A stretch of 35,687 bases of DNA, from positions 1 to 35,687 of the forward strand of contig JAHZJB010000145.1 in the NCBI GenBank assembly GCA_022601135.1. The letters run 5' to 3'. A program made the translations under genes and the position numbers. Below are positions 1 through 8,189 of the stretch, one piece after another; within the stretch, counting starts at the first letter, position 1; each line of letters begins with the position of its first letter. The DNA is from Actinomycetes bacterium. Lineage in GTDB: Bacteria > Actinomycetota > Actinomycetes > Mycobacteriales > Mycobacteriaceae. Under the pieces are notes generated by a model. The model was not told where the DNA came from and ran no database searches. It saw nothing but the letters and a program-made list of their open reading frames with translations.

Positions 1-1382
1 GCCTCGCTCGGCATCTCGGCGGTGTCCGCAGGCAGGTCGGGACTGTCTGGGTCGACATCGGCTGTCTGGTCGGCTGTCTGGACCTGCTCGTCGACGGGCA
101 CCGTCACACCCTCTGGGACCGGCTCACCGGGTTCGGTATCGCTCGCGGTTTCGACCGCGGGGACCTGGGATACCTCAGAGCCCTCGGAGCCCTCGGAGCC
201 TTCGGAGCCCTTGGAGCCCTTGGGACCGCGCACCCGCGCCTGAATTCCTCCCGACATCGCTGACGTCAGGGCACCGATACCCGCGAACCACAGGAAAATC
301 GCAGGCGCGAAAGTCGTCTGATCGACACCGACGTCGCCGAAGTTGCCCAGCTCTCCGCCGCCGGCCCATGCCAGCAGCGCCATCGTCACGGCCGCCATGG
401 CCGCTGCGACGATCACCTTGGCGAGCGCGGACAACGCCGGCAGCGGACGTCGTGCGCACTGCTGGCCGACCGCGACCCCGGACACCGCCGCCACGATCAG
501 CAGGGCAACCCACACCGGCCCCAGAGGCGGGGTGGGTACCGCGGCCAGCACCGGCAGCGCAGGAATGTCACCGCCGATGACCGTGAACGCGCTAAAAGTG
601 GCCAGGCCCACATGAGCGCTGGAGCCGACCGCGACGGCCGCCGCACCGACGATGACGTTGGGTAGGTAGAGCAACGACAGAACCGTCAGGCTCAGCTGCC
701 CGAACATCGAATCGGTGATCGAGTACAGCTCATGCATGGTCGACCAGTGCACGATCAGCGAGCCCGCGACCACCACGCCGGACAGGCCCAGCAGGGTGAT
801 CACCCCGACCCCGGCAGCCCGGAAGGCATCGGGCATCCAGTTCGGCAGGGGGGAGGCAATCAGCAGCCGCTTGCCCACCCGGGAACCCACCCCGATCAGC
901 GCACCCACCGCGTGCACGGCCAACACACGGCCAAAGGCGCTCAGGGCGTCGGGAGTCTGCAACTCGGTCAGCACCGATGCGGCATCGTGGATCACCGCCA
1001 GGCAGATCGCCGCAACCAGTATCGGACCACCCAGCGCGGAAGCCACGACCCAGCGGGTGACGAACCACGACGTGCTGGTCGTCGCCCGCGCGGTCGTGTG
1101 GGCGGTGCCACAGATCATGGCCAGTACCGGAAACAGTGGCATCACACCGAGCGCACTGCCGGCGATCGACACCGGCACCTGATGCACACCCAGCCACACG
1201 CTGGCGATGGCTCCCGGCGCGCCGGTCATGTCGCTATTGGCGATCAGCAGCTGCAGCAGCACCACCGCGGAGATGATGACCAACGCCACGAGGGAAGGCC
1301 CGAACGCAACCCGGAGCAGGTCACGCGCCTGGCGAGTACCGACCGGTCTAGTGGTACCGCCCGATTTCGGGTGGTTCTGCAC
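1..1382 (-). CDS. DUF6350-type integral membrane protein (Rv0955-like), 3' end outside window
   Basis: The minus frame is open without a stop from about 1440 to the left edge, so the C-terminus lies outside the window. The N-terminal part carries the segment [16 protein letters not shown] followed by a long run of hydrophobic helices; roughly the last 80 visible residues are hydrophilic and acidic. It lies just downstream of the 34 kDa antigen-like gene on the same strand, as Rv0955 follows Rv0954 in M. tuberculosis. I chose the GTG at 1382 because GAGGAG lies 11 nt upstream and the protein then begins shortly before the conserved segment; GTG at 1403 or 1430 are alternatives. The tail contains six Gly-X-Y triplets (GPK, GSK, then four GSE) encoded by a 9-bp tandem repeat. 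Function is unknown; it is probably a multi-pass inner membrane protein. Confidence 0.8.
   Translation of the reverse strand, partial: MQNHPKSGGTTRPVGTRQARDLLRVAFGPSLVALVIISAVVLLQLLIANSDMTGAPGAIASVWLGVHQVPVSIAGSALGVMPLFPVLAMICGTAHTTARATTSTSWFVTRWVVASALGGPILVAAICLAVIHDAASVLTELQTPDALSAFGRVLAVHAVGALIGVGSRVGKRLLIASPLPNWMPDAFRAAGVGVITLLGLSGVVVAGSLIVHWSTMHELYSITDSMFGQLSLTVLSLLYLPNVIVGAAAVAVGSSAHVGLATFSAFTVIGGDIPALPVLAAVPTPPLGPVWVALLIVAAVSGVAVGQQCARRPLPALSALAKVIVAAAMAAVTMALLAWAGGGELGNFGDVGVDQTTFAPAIFLWFAGIGALTSAMSGGIQARVRGPKGSKGSEGSEGSEGSEVSQVPAVETASDTEPGEPVPEGVTVPVDEQVQTADQTADVDPDSPDLPADTAEMPSE
178..222. repeat. 9-bp tandem repeat, five units, inside coding sequence
   Basis: Five consecutive 9-mers of the form gagccctcg, with one or two substitutions in the last three, run without interruption. 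On the minus strand they encode Gly-Ser-Lys/Glu triplets in the hydrophilic tail of the DUF6350-like protein. The unit length keeps the frame whatever the copy number, so copy number could vary between strains. Confidence 0.85.
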
Positions 1383-1442
1383 GGGTTGGGCCGCTCCTCG
1401 CACACGCTCGGGCGCGCGTCGTTCGCGCACGCGCGGCTCAGA

Positions 1443-2300
1443 CTACGACGATGACTGCTCCGACTGCGAGGATGACGCCGACTGATGTTGCGTCGGCGCC
1501 TCAGCCATCGGCGCGTTGCCGGGCTTCGGCGGGCCGTAGGCGGGGGACCCGGTGGGGGGGGTTGGCGGCCCGGACTCTCCCCCCGGTCCGGCCTCTCCGG
1601 CCTCTCCGGATGGCGCGACCGCGGAGAACCCCCCGGTGGACGGCCCCGCGCCGGGATAGCCGCTGGCGCCGTACTGCGGCGGGTAAACCGGACGCTGCTG
1701 GTGCGCCGGCGCGCCCTGCTGAGGTTTTCCGGGATACTGACCGTAGTAGGCACCCGGGTATTGGCCGTATTGGGGCGGCTGCTCGTACCGGGGTCGGGGC
1801 GCCGGTGCGGTGATGATTCCCGCATCCAGTAGCAGGGCGCCGAATCCGACGATCGTCTGGATTGCCGTAAAAGCGACGACAAGGTACAGGCCCCAGCCGA
1901 TGGTGACGGCGTTGGGCGCCGTGAGCACGATCGAGACCACGAGCAGGAAGCTCAGCAGCGAGAGCACCGCGACCAGCGCCGGTCGGGCCGTCTGTTTCGG
2001 CAACAGGCCTACCCCGGCGACCAGGGCGGCCAGAACGGATGCGAACACCGTGAGGTCGAGCCGAAATGGGGTGATGAAGAACTCTCGACCCGCAGTGAAC
2101 TGCGGGCCGAAGCTGGCCAGGTAGACGAGAAGACCGAGTGCCGCGATCGCCGCGGCGAGGAACGCCGGCAGCTTACTCGCACCGGCGACGCCGGATTCGG
2201 GGATCGTGGCGACCTGCTGCGGCGGTGCGGCGAAATGTGCGTTCGCCTGCTGCGCCGATGGCTGGCCGGGGCCTCCGGGCGCGCCTTGTGGATACGACAT
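1443..2300 (-). CDS. 34 kDa antigen-like membrane protein (Rv0954 family, DUF5336)
   Basis: A 285-residue protein beginning MSYPQGAPGGPG. The frame stays open upstream to about 2573, but the ATG at 2300 has AGGAG five nucleotides upstream and matches the usual start of this family. After a Gly/Pro/Gln-rich N-terminus there are four hydrophobic helices (roughly residues 40-165), then a long Pro/Gln/Tyr/Gly-rich cytoplasmic-type tail ending in Ser/Gln. The family is the mycobacterial 34 kDa antigenic protein; from memory, Rv0954 has been linked to the cell-division complex. The tail includes collagen-like triplets (GEA GEA GPG GES GPP), partly from a short 9-bp duplication at 1590-1607. The downstream membrane protein gene starts about 60 bp after the stop, so the two probably form one transcript. 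Confidence 0.88.
   Translation of the reverse strand: MSYPQGAPGGPGQPSAQQANAHFAAPPQQVATIPESGVAGASKLPAFLAAAIAALGLLVYLASFGPQFTAGREFFITPFRLDLTVFASVLAALVAGVGLLPKQTARPALVAVLSLLSFLLVVSIVLTAPNAVTIGWGLYLVVAFTAIQTIVGFGALLLDAGIITAPAPRPRYEQPPQYGQYPGAYYGQYPGKPQQGAPAHQQRPVYPPQYGASGYPGAGPSTGGFSAVAPSGEAGEAGPGGESGPPTPPTGSPAYGPPKPGNAPMAEAPTQHQSASSSQSEQSSS
1590..1607. repeat. 9-bp direct duplication (ggcctctcc x2) in coding sequence
   Basis: Two perfect copies of ggcctctcc followed by a partial third. Read on the minus strand they give a Gly-Glu-Ala repeat in the tail of the 34 kDa antigen-like protein. This is one of four short 9-bp arrays in the window. Confidence 0.7.
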
Positions 2301-2369
2301 GACTTCTCCTGTCCTTACGGGCGGCGGATCGACGGTGAAATCACCAACGACCCTGACGCCCCGGAGGAC

Positions 2370-2405
2370 GCTGGGGGCGCTGGGGGCGCTGGAGACGCTG
2401 GAGAC
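2370..2405. repeat. 9-bp tandem repeat, four units, upstream of the 34 kDa antigen-like gene
   Basis: Two copies of gctgggggc are followed by two of gctggagac, preceded by a degenerate fifth unit (ccggaggac). The array sits in the 288-bp gap between the divergent 34 kDa antigen-like gene and the LLM oxidoreductase gene, about 70 bp upstream of the former's ATG, so it probably lies in its promoter or 5' leader. The rest of the gap shows no gene. Confidence 0.8.
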
Positions 2406-2565
2406 ATGGCCCAACTGTGATGGCCATAACGATTCAACGGACTGCCTCAACGATTCGCTGATCCACGCTATCGCACAGTCGGGTGCCACCGTCATGCCTC
2501 GCGATCGCCGGCGCGGCTCGCACGGCCACCGGATTGCCGCAGCAACCCACCTTGCGCCGTTGGAT

Positions 2566-2579
2566 TGGAACACGTTCTA
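2566..2579. promoter_or_regulatory. KstR-type operator
   Basis: The 14-mer TGGAACACGTTCTA matches the published KstR pattern TnnAACnnGTTnnA at every fixed base. It ends 9 bp before the ATG of the Rv0953c-like oxidoreductase. A possible promoter TTGCGC (2552) - N17 - TTCTAA (2575) would place the operator over the -10 element and the transcript start at or near the ATG, a leaderless arrangement consistent with the lack of a Shine-Dalgarno sequence. KstR is the TetR-family repressor of mycobacterial cholesterol and lipid catabolism; I recall Rv0953c as a member of that regulon. Binding itself is inferred. Confidence 0.7.
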
Positions 2580-2588
2580 ATTCTCGTC

Positions 2589-3437
2589 ATGGACTTTGGG
2601 CTGGTGTTGTTTACCTCGGACCGCGGTATCACCCCGGCGGCGGCGGCCAAGCTGGCCGACGAGCACGGCTTCACCACGTTCTACGTACCCGAACACACCC
2701 ACATCCCGATCCAGCGCCGGGCCGCTCACCCCACCACCGGCGATGAGTCGCTGCCCGATGACCGCTACATGCGCACCCTGGACCCGTGGGTGTCCCTGGG
2801 CGCCGCCGCCGCGGTCACCACGAGGGTCCGACTGTCGACCGCAGTCGCTCTCCCCGTCGAACACGACCCCATCACCCTGGCCAAGTCCATCGCCACCCTC
2901 GACCACCTCTCCGGCGGTCGCGTCTCCCTGGGCGTCGGGTTCGGCTGGAACACCGATGAACTTGCCGACCACAATGTGCCCCCGGGGCGTCGTCGCACCA
3001 TGCTGCGCGAATACCTGGAAGCCATGCGCGCTCTGTGGACCCAGGAGGAAGCCGAATACCACGGCGAATTCGTCGACTTCGGGCCCAGCTGGGCCTGGCC
3101 CAAACCGGCTCAAGCCCACGTGCCGGTCCTGGTCGGCGCCGCCGGTACCGAGAAGAACTTCAGGTGGATCTGCCGTAGTGCGGACGGTTGGATCACCACC
3201 CCCCGCGACATCACGATCGACGAGCCGGTCAAGCTGCTGCAGGACACCTGGGCCGCCGCCGATCGCGAGGGCACGCCGACGATTGTGGCCCTGGACTTCA
3301 AACCCGATCCCGAGAAACTCATGAAATGGCAGGAACTCGGCGTCACCGAGGTCCTTTTCGGCCTGCCCGACCGCAGCCCCGACGAGGTCGCCGCGTACAT
3401 CGAACGACTTGCCGGAAAACTCGCCACACATTCCTGA
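2589..3437 (+). CDS. LLM-class F420-dependent oxidoreductase (Rv0953c-like)
   Basis: A 282-residue luciferase-like TIM-barrel protein starting MDFGLVLFTSDRG, the usual length for this family. The body shows the typical order of LLM motifs: an early substrate-loop segment with HTHIP, a middle LDHLSGGRVSLGVGFGWN and a later PVLVGAAGTEKN. Mycobacterial relatives normally use coenzyme F420 rather than FMN, but the cofactor cannot be proved from sequence. A TTG at 2565 would extend the frame by eight residues and lies within the operator region; the ATG at 2589 is preferred. The KstR-type site suggests induction during sterol or lipid catabolism. A hairpin overlaps the stop codon. Substrate unknown. 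Confidence 0.88.
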   Translation: MDFGLVLFTSDRGITPAAAAKLADEHGFTTFYVPEHTHIPIQRRAAHPTTGDESLPDDRYMRTLDPWVSLGAAAAVTTRVRLSTAVALPVEHDPITLAKSIATLDHLSGGRVSLGVGFGWNTDELADHNVPPGRRRTMLREYLEAMRALWTQEEAEYHGEFVDFGPSWAWPKPAQAHVPVLVGAAGTEKNFRWICRSADGWITTPRDITIDEPVKLLQDTWAAADREGTPTIVALDFKPDPEKLMKWQELGVTEVLFGLPDRSPDEVAAYIERLAGKLATHS

Positions 3438-3455
3438 GGCTGGAACCGCCTCGGG
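3433..3455 (+). terminator. hairpin at the end of the LLM oxidoreductase gene
   Basis: An 8-bp stem (CCTGAGGC with GCCTCGGG, one G-T pair) and a 7-nt loop overlap the TGA stop. There is no T-run, as is common for mycobacterial hairpin terminators. Confidence 0.4.
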
Positions 3456-3525
3456 TCTAGACTCGCAACGGGAAATGACCTGCGTGTCCCACGACAACAA
3501 CGCGTTGCTGACTTCAAGGATGACC

Positions 3526-4107
3526 GTGGCAAGTTCGATCCGCGCCATCGGGCCGACAGCCCTGGTCATGGTGGCGGCGCTCGCCTCTGGCGTCAGCCTC
3601 GGGGGGTGCGGTCCCGCCGGCAATGAACCGGAGGCCCACACGCTGGCCAAAGAGTCCCTGACCACGACGACGGCCGCGCAACCGTCGGCCGCCGAGGCCT
3701 TCCCAGACTTGGCTTCCTACAACGTGGCCCCGTTCGACGTCTACGAGGTCGTGGACACCCCTCGGGTGCAGGGTTTCGCGTTCACCACCCCAGATGGACT
3801 TCAATGCGCGAACAACGCCTATCCGACACCGGAATTCGAGTGGGTCAGCTGCTGGGGTCCTCGGCCGGACATGGGCCCGGGCCTCTGGAGTGTCAATGCC
3901 GAACAGGGAGCACCCGCCACCATCGAACGGGTGGCACTCGAGGATGTCGACACACCCGGGTCGACGCCACCGCTGCTACCACCACTGACCAGAATCTCGG
4001 CGCAGAAAGGCAGTTCGACGTGTGGTGTAGGCGAGGACGGGAGCACCGCGTGCCGAGTCGGCGACCACGGCTTCGTGCTGACTCCGGATTCGACGACGCT
4101 CTTCTAG
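3526..4107 (+). CDS. putative secreted lipoprotein, unknown function
   Basis: About 193 residues. A basic start is followed by a hydrophobic stretch ending VSLGGC, a plausible lipobox with lipidation of that Cys, so the product is probably anchored on the outer face of the membrane. The mature part has four further Cys, in LQCANN, VSCWG, STCGV and TACRV contexts, that could form two disulfides. I chose GTG 3526 because AAGGA lies five nucleotides upstream; ATG 3520 in the same frame has that sequence directly against it, and the frame is open back to 3409. It is convergent with sucD, the stops being about 15 bp apart. I do not recognise the family beyond mycobacterial hypothetical lipoproteins. 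Confidence 0.7.
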   Translation: MASSIRAIGPTALVMVAALASGVSLGGCGPAGNEPEAHTLAKESLTTTTAAQPSAAEAFPDLASYNVAPFDVYEVVDTPRVQGFAFTTPDGLQCANNAYPTPEFEWVSCWGPRPDMGPGLWSVNAEQGAPATIERVALEDVDTPGSTPPLLPPLTRISAQKGSSTCGVGEDGSTACRVGDHGFVLTPDSTTLF

Positions 4108-4122
4108 CGCAGTCGTGCGGAG

Positions 4123-5019
4123 TTAGCTGAGGATATCGCGGGCGAGTTTGGCGGTTGCCGACGGCGTCTTGCCGACCTTCACGCCGGCGGCCTCCAGCGC
4201 CTCCTGCTTGGCGGCGGCGGTGCCCGACGAACCTGAGACGATGGCCCCGGCGTGGCCCATGGTCTTGCCTTCCGGCGCGGTGAAGCCCGCGACGTATCCC
4301 ACCACCGGCTTGGTGACGTTGGCCTTGATGTAGTCGGCGGCGCGTTCCTCGGCGTCGCCGCCGATCTCGCCGATCATCACGATGACCTTGGTCTCGGGAT
4401 CCTTCTCGAATGCTGCGATGGCATCGATGTGCGTGGTGCCGATGACCGGATCCCCCCCGATGCCGATAGCGGTCGAGAAGCCGAGATCGCGCAGTTCGAA
4501 CATCATCTGGTAGGTCAGCGTGCCGGACTTCGACACCAGCCCGATCGGGCCCTTCCCGGTGATGTTGTTCGGCGTGATGCCGACCAGCGACTCGTCCGGC
4601 GTGATGATGCCGGGGCAGTTGGGTCCGATAATGCGGGTCTTCTCGCCCTTGGCGACGTTATAGGCCCACACGTAGGCGCTGTCCTGCACCGGAATACCTT
4701 CCGTGATGACCACCAGCAGGCCTATCTCGGCGTCAATGGCCTCGATGATTGCGTCTTTGGAGAAGGCCGGTGGCACGAACGCGATCGACACGTCGGCACC
4801 GGTCTCTTTCATTGCCTCAGCGACGCTGCCGAACACGGGTAAGTCGACGTCCTTGCCATTCTTGTCCTGATGCGTGACCGTCGTGCCGGCCTTGCGCGCG
4901 TTGACGCCGCCCACGATCTGGGTGCCGGCCTTGAGCATCAGGCTGGTGTGTTTGGTGCCCTCGCCGCCGGTGATGCCCTGGACGATGACCTTGGAGTCCG
5001 CGTTAAGGAATATCGACAT
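4123..5019 (-). CDS. sucD: succinyl-CoA synthetase alpha subunit
   Basis: A 298-residue ADP/GDP-forming succinate-CoA ligase alpha chain, close to the usual 290. The N-terminal CoA-binding Rossmann region shows [13 protein letters not shown]; the ligase domain contains [10 protein letters not shown] and [12 protein letters not shown]. The catalytic, phosphorylated His is in [13 protein letters not shown] near residue 250. With SucC it converts succinyl-CoA to succinate in the TCA cycle while forming a nucleoside triphosphate. It starts 17 bp downstream of sucC, so the two are one operon in the order sucC-sucD, as in Rv0951-Rv0952. Nothing is unusual in the sequence. Confidence 0.98.
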   Translation of the reverse strand: MSIFLNADSKVIVQGITGGEGTKHTSLMLKAGTQIVGGVNARKAGTTVTHQDKNGKDVDLPVFGSVAEAMKETGADVSIAFVPPAFSKDAIIEAIDAEIGLLVVITEGIPVQDSAYVWAYNVAKGEKTRIIGPNCPGIITPDESLVGITPNNITGKGPIGLVSKSGTLTYQMMFELRDLGFSTAIGIGGDPVIGTTHIDAIAAFEKDPETKVIVMIGEIGGDAEERAADYIKANVTKPVVGYVAGFTAPEGKTMGHAGAIVSGSSGTAAAKQEALEAAGVKVGKTPSATAKLARDILS

Positions 5020-5036
5020 GAGCCATGAGTCCTTTT

Positions 5037-6200
5037 CTACTTGTTCGCCAGCTCGGCGGCCTTGTCGGCGCCCGAGTCCATGGTGTCCGCCTGGATCACC
5101 AGCGGGTGGTTTGCCTCGGCCAGAATGCGGCGCCCCTCCTCGACGTTGTTACCGTCGAGCCGGACGACCAGTGGCTTGTTGGCCTCGCTTCCGAGTGTCT
5201 TCAGCGCTCCGACGATGCCGCTGGCCACCGCGTCGCAAGCGGTGATGCCGCCGAAGACGTTCACGAACACGCTCTTGACCTGGCTGTCGCCCAGGATGAC
5301 GTCGAGCCCGGCGGCCATCACCTCGGCCGATGCGCCACCGCCGATGTCGAGGAAATTGGCGGGCTTCACACCACCGTGCTTCTCGCCTGCGTAGGCCACC
5401 ACGTCAAGGGTTGACATCACCAAGCCGGCTCCGTTGCCGATGATGCCGACTGCGCCGTCTAGCTTCACGTAGTTGAGGTCGTTCTCCTTGGCCTTGAGTT
5501 CGAGCGGATCGGTCGCGTCCTTGTCTTCGAACTCGGCGTGTCCGGGCTGACGGAAGTCGGCGTTGGCGTCCAGGGTGACCTTGCCGTCCAGCGCCAGGAT
5601 TTGATCGTCAGGCGTCCGCACCAGCGGGTTCACCTCAACGAGCGTGGCATCCTCGCCGACGAAGACTTCCCACAGCTTGGCGATCGTCACCGCGGCAGCG
5701 TCGAGAACCTCGGCGGGTAGATGGCCCTGCTCGGCAATCGAGCGGGCGGTGGCCAAGTCGACCCCCTTGACTGCGTCCACCGGCACCTTCGCCAGCCGCT
5801 CAGGCTTGGTGGCGGCCACCTCCTCGATCTCCACGCCGCCCTCGACCGAGCACATCGCCAGGTAGGTGCGATTGGCGCGATCGAGCAAGAAGGAGATGTA
5901 GTACTCCTCGGCGATGTCGCTGGCCTCGGCCACCAGGAGCTTCTTGACGGTATGGCCCTTGATGTCCAGGCCGAGGATGTTCTGCGCGTGGGTGAATGCG
6001 TCGTCGGGCGTCGCGGCGTATTTGACCCCACCGGCCTTACCGCGGCCACCCACCTTGACCTGGGCCTTCACCATCACCGGCTGCCCGATCTCCGCGGCGA
6101 TGGCCTTGGCGTCCTGGGCGGAATCGGTGACCCGGCCCGGCGTCGTCGGGACGTTGTGCTTGGCGAACAGTTCCTTCGCCTGATACTCGAAGAGATCCAT
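5037..6200 (-). CDS. sucC: succinyl-CoA synthetase beta subunit
   Basis: A 387-residue protein starting [22 protein letters not shown], the standard SucC start. The N-terminal two thirds form the ATP-grasp domain ([19 protein letters not shown] is the nucleotide-binding loop; VEVNPLV and [14 protein letters not shown] give metal ligands). The C-terminal part is the CoA-ligase-like domain ([25 protein letters not shown]). It pairs with SucD, encoded 17 bp downstream. The start is set by the conserved N-terminus; GGAG lies three nucleotides upstream of the ATG. The upstream gap, shared with the divergent M23 peptidase gene, contains a 13-bp palindrome and a Crp-type site. Confidence 0.98.
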   Translation of the reverse strand: MDLFEYQAKELFAKHNVPTTPGRVTDSAQDAKAIAAEIGQPVMVKAQVKVGGRGKAGGVKYAATPDDAFTHAQNILGLDIKGHTVKKLLVAEASDIAEEYYISFLLDRANRTYLAMCSVEGGVEIEEVAATKPERLAKVPVDAVKGVDLATARSIAEQGHLPAEVLDAAAVTIAKLWEVFVGEDATLVEVNPLVRTPDDQILALDGKVTLDANADFRQPGHAEFEDKDATDPLELKAKENDLNYVKLDGAVGIIGNGAGLVMSTLDVVAYAGEKHGGVKPANFLDIGGGASAEVMAAGLDVILGDSQVKSVFVNVFGGITACDAVASGIVGALKTLGSEANKPLVVRLDGNNVEEGRRILAEANHPLVIQADTMDSGADKAAELANK

Positions 6201-6241
6201 GGACTCCGAAACACCCCTGTCTGTCTGTCGTTGTTATCCGC

Positions 6242-6254
6242 AGTCGCTGCGACT
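6242..6254. promoter_or_regulatory. perfect 13-bp palindrome upstream of sucC
   Basis: AGTCGC-T-GCGACT lies 41 bp upstream of the sucC ATG. On the minus strand it abuts a possible -10 sequence GATAAC. A regulator binding here would be positioned to control sucCD. No known family motif was recognised, so the role is inferred from symmetry and position only. Confidence 0.3.
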
Positions 6255-6380
6255 CTCCCACCCCACGAACGTCCACGCAGGTGTTTTGGTCCCGAAGGGG
6301 TCCGGGGAACTGTATCGACACCCGCGACGGCCATCGCCACCGGCTACCGCTCGTGCGATTTGACACCACCGCAACCAAAA

Positions 6381-6396
6381 AGTGATTCAAATCACA
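6381..6396. promoter_or_regulatory. Crp (cAMP receptor protein) binding site
   Basis: AGTGATTCAAATCACA matches the mycobacterial and actinobacterial Crp/GlxR consensus TGTGA-N6-TCACA except at the first base. It lies between the divergent sucC and M23 peptidase genes, about 180 bp upstream of the sucC ATG and about 85 bp upstream of the likely peptidase transcription start. I recall the equivalent Rv0950c/Rv0951 gap as a reported Crp target in M. tuberculosis, but cannot check that here. Confidence 0.65.
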
Positions 6397-6439
6397 ATCT
6401 TTCAGGAGCGGACTTCTTGGGTGGCACTTTGACCGGAAT

Positions 6440-6467
6440 TTGGTTAACGTTCCCCGGTCTATATAAC
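6440..6467 (+). promoter_or_regulatory. SigA-type promoter for the M23 peptidase
   Basis: TTGGTT (6440-6445), a 16-bp spacer and TATAAC (6462-6467) lie 30 bp before the GTG start in an unusually AT-rich patch. Transcription would start near 6474. The remaining sequence of the sucC-peptidase gap shows no gene. Confidence 0.55.
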
Positions 6468-6497
6468 GGTCTGATTACGACGACAAGGATTCCATTC

Positions 6498-7580
6498 GTG
6501 TTGCCTCAGCATCGTTCGCCTCGGCCGGTTGAGGCATTCCCGACGAGTGTTCGCACTGCGGAATTCGACTCCCGGCCCGTTCCGCCGGCACCCGGACCCG
6601 CCGAATCGACGGACATCATTCCGTTCAGCGAGTTCGGGCAGAGGGCCGATCTGGAGTTCCCGCCCCACCCGGCGTTCGACCGCGACACGCAGGTCATCCA
6701 CGCGCCCGAACTCGACGACGGCCACGACGCCGACGACCTCGCGCCTGTCCGCCTGGAAGTACCGACCCAGTTCCGCACCCGGCGGCGTGCGGCGACCCGG
6801 GCCTATCGGGACAGCCACACCGACCTCAGCGATGGAACAGCGGTGACCGACGTGATCGACATGCGCGGTCGCGAGGGGCTCCACCGCAAAACCGAGGTGC
6901 CTGTCAAGGGTCGCCTGATGGTCGCCGCCATGGCCGTCGGAGCCACCGCCGCGGGCGCCTACACGCTGACCACCGAGATGCAAAAAGCTCCCGCCGAGAC
7001 CGTGCTCGCGGCCGACCAGACCACCATGGGCGCCGGCGCCGTCACCACGGGTTCAGTCGACGGCATGCAGGTCGTGACCGTCACGCAGCCCGCGAGCTCA
7101 GCCGTTCATGCCGAAGAGATCACCAAGGCCGCGGCATTCGCCCAGGAGCGCGCCGAACGTGAGGCACGACTCGTGCGCCCGCAGTTCGCGATGCCGACGC
7201 GGGGCATGTGGACTTCCGGATTCGGCTATCGCTGGGGCGTGCTGCACGGCGGCATCGATATCGCCAATTCGATCGGAACCCCGATCGTGGCCGCTGCAGA
7301 CGGTGTGGTCATCGCCGCTGGATACGAAGGCGGGTACGGCAACATTGTGAAGCTGCGCCATTCGGACGGCACGGTGACGCTGTACGGCCACAACAGCTCC
7401 GTACTGGTGAGTGTCGGGCAGCGGGTGATGGCCGGTGACCAGGTCGCCCGGATGGGCAACACCGGCAACTCGACCGGTCCGCACCTACATTTCGAGGTGC
7501 ATCTCAACGGCTCCGATCGAGTCGACCCCGTCGGATGGTTGTCCAAGCGGGGTGTGGCCCCCGGCGGCTACGTTGGCTGA
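6498..7580 (+). CDS. membrane-anchored M23 metallopeptidase (Rv0950c-like)
   Basis: About 360 residues. A long acidic and Pro-rich N-terminal region is followed by one hydrophobic segment (near residues 140-155, after VKGRLM), then a short helical linker and a C-terminal M23/LytM domain. The zinc motifs are complete: HGGIDIAN (HxxxD) and the final HLHFEVH, with YGHNSS between. It probably cleaves peptidoglycan cross-bridges or activates other hydrolases in the periplasm. The frame is open back to 5721 antisense to sucC, but GTG 6498 has AAGGA eight nucleotides upstream and lies just below the promoter; TTG 6501 is an alternative. The next gene starts immediately after the stop (TGA-GTG), suggesting coupling. 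The Crp-type site upstream may regulate it. Confidence 0.88.
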   Translation: MLPQHRSPRPVEAFPTSVRTAEFDSRPVPPAPGPAESTDIIPFSEFGQRADLEFPPHPAFDRDTQVIHAPELDDGHDADDLAPVRLEVPTQFRTRRRAATRAYRDSHTDLSDGTAVTDVIDMRGREGLHRKTEVPVKGRLMVAAMAVGATAAGAYTLTTEMQKAPAETVLAADQTTMGAGAVTTGSVDGMQVVTVTQPASSAVHAEEITKAAAFAQERAEREARLVRPQFAMPTRGMWTSGFGYRWGVLHGGIDIANSIGTPIVAAADGVVIAAGYEGGYGNIVKLRHSDGTVTLYGHNSSVLVSVGQRVMAGDQVARMGNTGNSTGPHLHFEVHLNGSDRVDPVGWLSKRGVAPGGYVG

Positions 7581-8183
7581 GTGCCCCGAGACGACCAAGA
7601 CCGGTCCGCTGCCGTCGACGACGACACCCGGATCATTCGGCGCGCTCCACTGAGCACACCATCCCGCGGGCTGCCTTCGGATGACACCCTTCGGCATCCC
7701 GCCGGCGAGTTCCCCACCACGCTTTCCGTGCCCCCGACAGCTGCCGTTGATGCTCCTGCCGACCGCGACACCCTTGCGAGGTCCGTCCCGGTGGGCCAGT
7801 CCCGCTCAACTGCGACCGACCCAAAGCCGGCTATCGCCACAGCCGTCGTGAGCATCCTGGCCGGGTGGGCGACCGCGGTTATCGCCACCGACCTGATCAC
7901 CGGGTGGTGGGGGACCGACCTGTTGTTCTGCGTGGCGATCGGCTTCCTGGCCGCAATCTCCGCCGCGGGCACCATCGGCGGCGTCATCGCGTTGTTGCTG
8001 CGTCGCCGGATCGGACGGCTCCTGATCATGGTCGGGTCGGTGATTGCGATGCTGATCTTCGCGAGCCTGTTCGTCGCCGGCGCAAAGCTTCCCGCGCTGG
8101 TGTACGCGATCCCGCTGCTGCCGCTGGCCTCGATCAGCCTGGCGCTGCTGCCAGACACCGCGCGATGGAGCCGAACGGGGTAG
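7581..8183 (+). CDS. four-helix membrane protein of unknown function
   Basis: A 200-residue protein whose GTG start directly follows the TGA of the M23 peptidase gene, so it is probably translated by coupling. The first 80 residues are polar and Pro/Asp-rich, probably cytoplasmic. Four hydrophobic helices follow (about residues 83-103, 110-135, 143-165 and 168-190), with a basic RRRIGR loop between helices two and three. I do not recognise the family. Its position suggests a partner role with the cell-wall peptidase. It is convergent with uvrD1, the stops lying 6 bp apart. Confidence 0.75.
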   Translation: MPRDDQDRSAAVDDDTRIIRRAPLSTPSRGLPSDDTLRHPAGEFPTTLSVPPTAAVDAPADRDTLARSVPVGQSRSTATDPKPAIATAVVSILAGWATAVIATDLITGWWGTDLLFCVAIGFLAAISAAGTIGGVIALLLRRRIGRLLIMVGSVIAMLIFASLFVAGAKLPALVYAIPLLPLASISLALLPDTARWSRTG

Positions 8184-8189
8184 CCAGAC

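Noticed and set aside
2569..2577. GAAC...GTTC read as a LexA SOS box
   Set aside because: Mycobacterial LexA sites have four bases between GAAC and GTTC; here there are two.
2577..3665. 362-codon minus-strand frame over the LLM oxidoreductase
   Set aside because: It is antisense to a conserved gene and its sequence matches no family.
5721..6497. Long upstream extension of the M23 peptidase frame
   Set aside because: This part is antisense to sucC and lacks protein-like features; the promoter and ribosome-binding site place the start at 6498.
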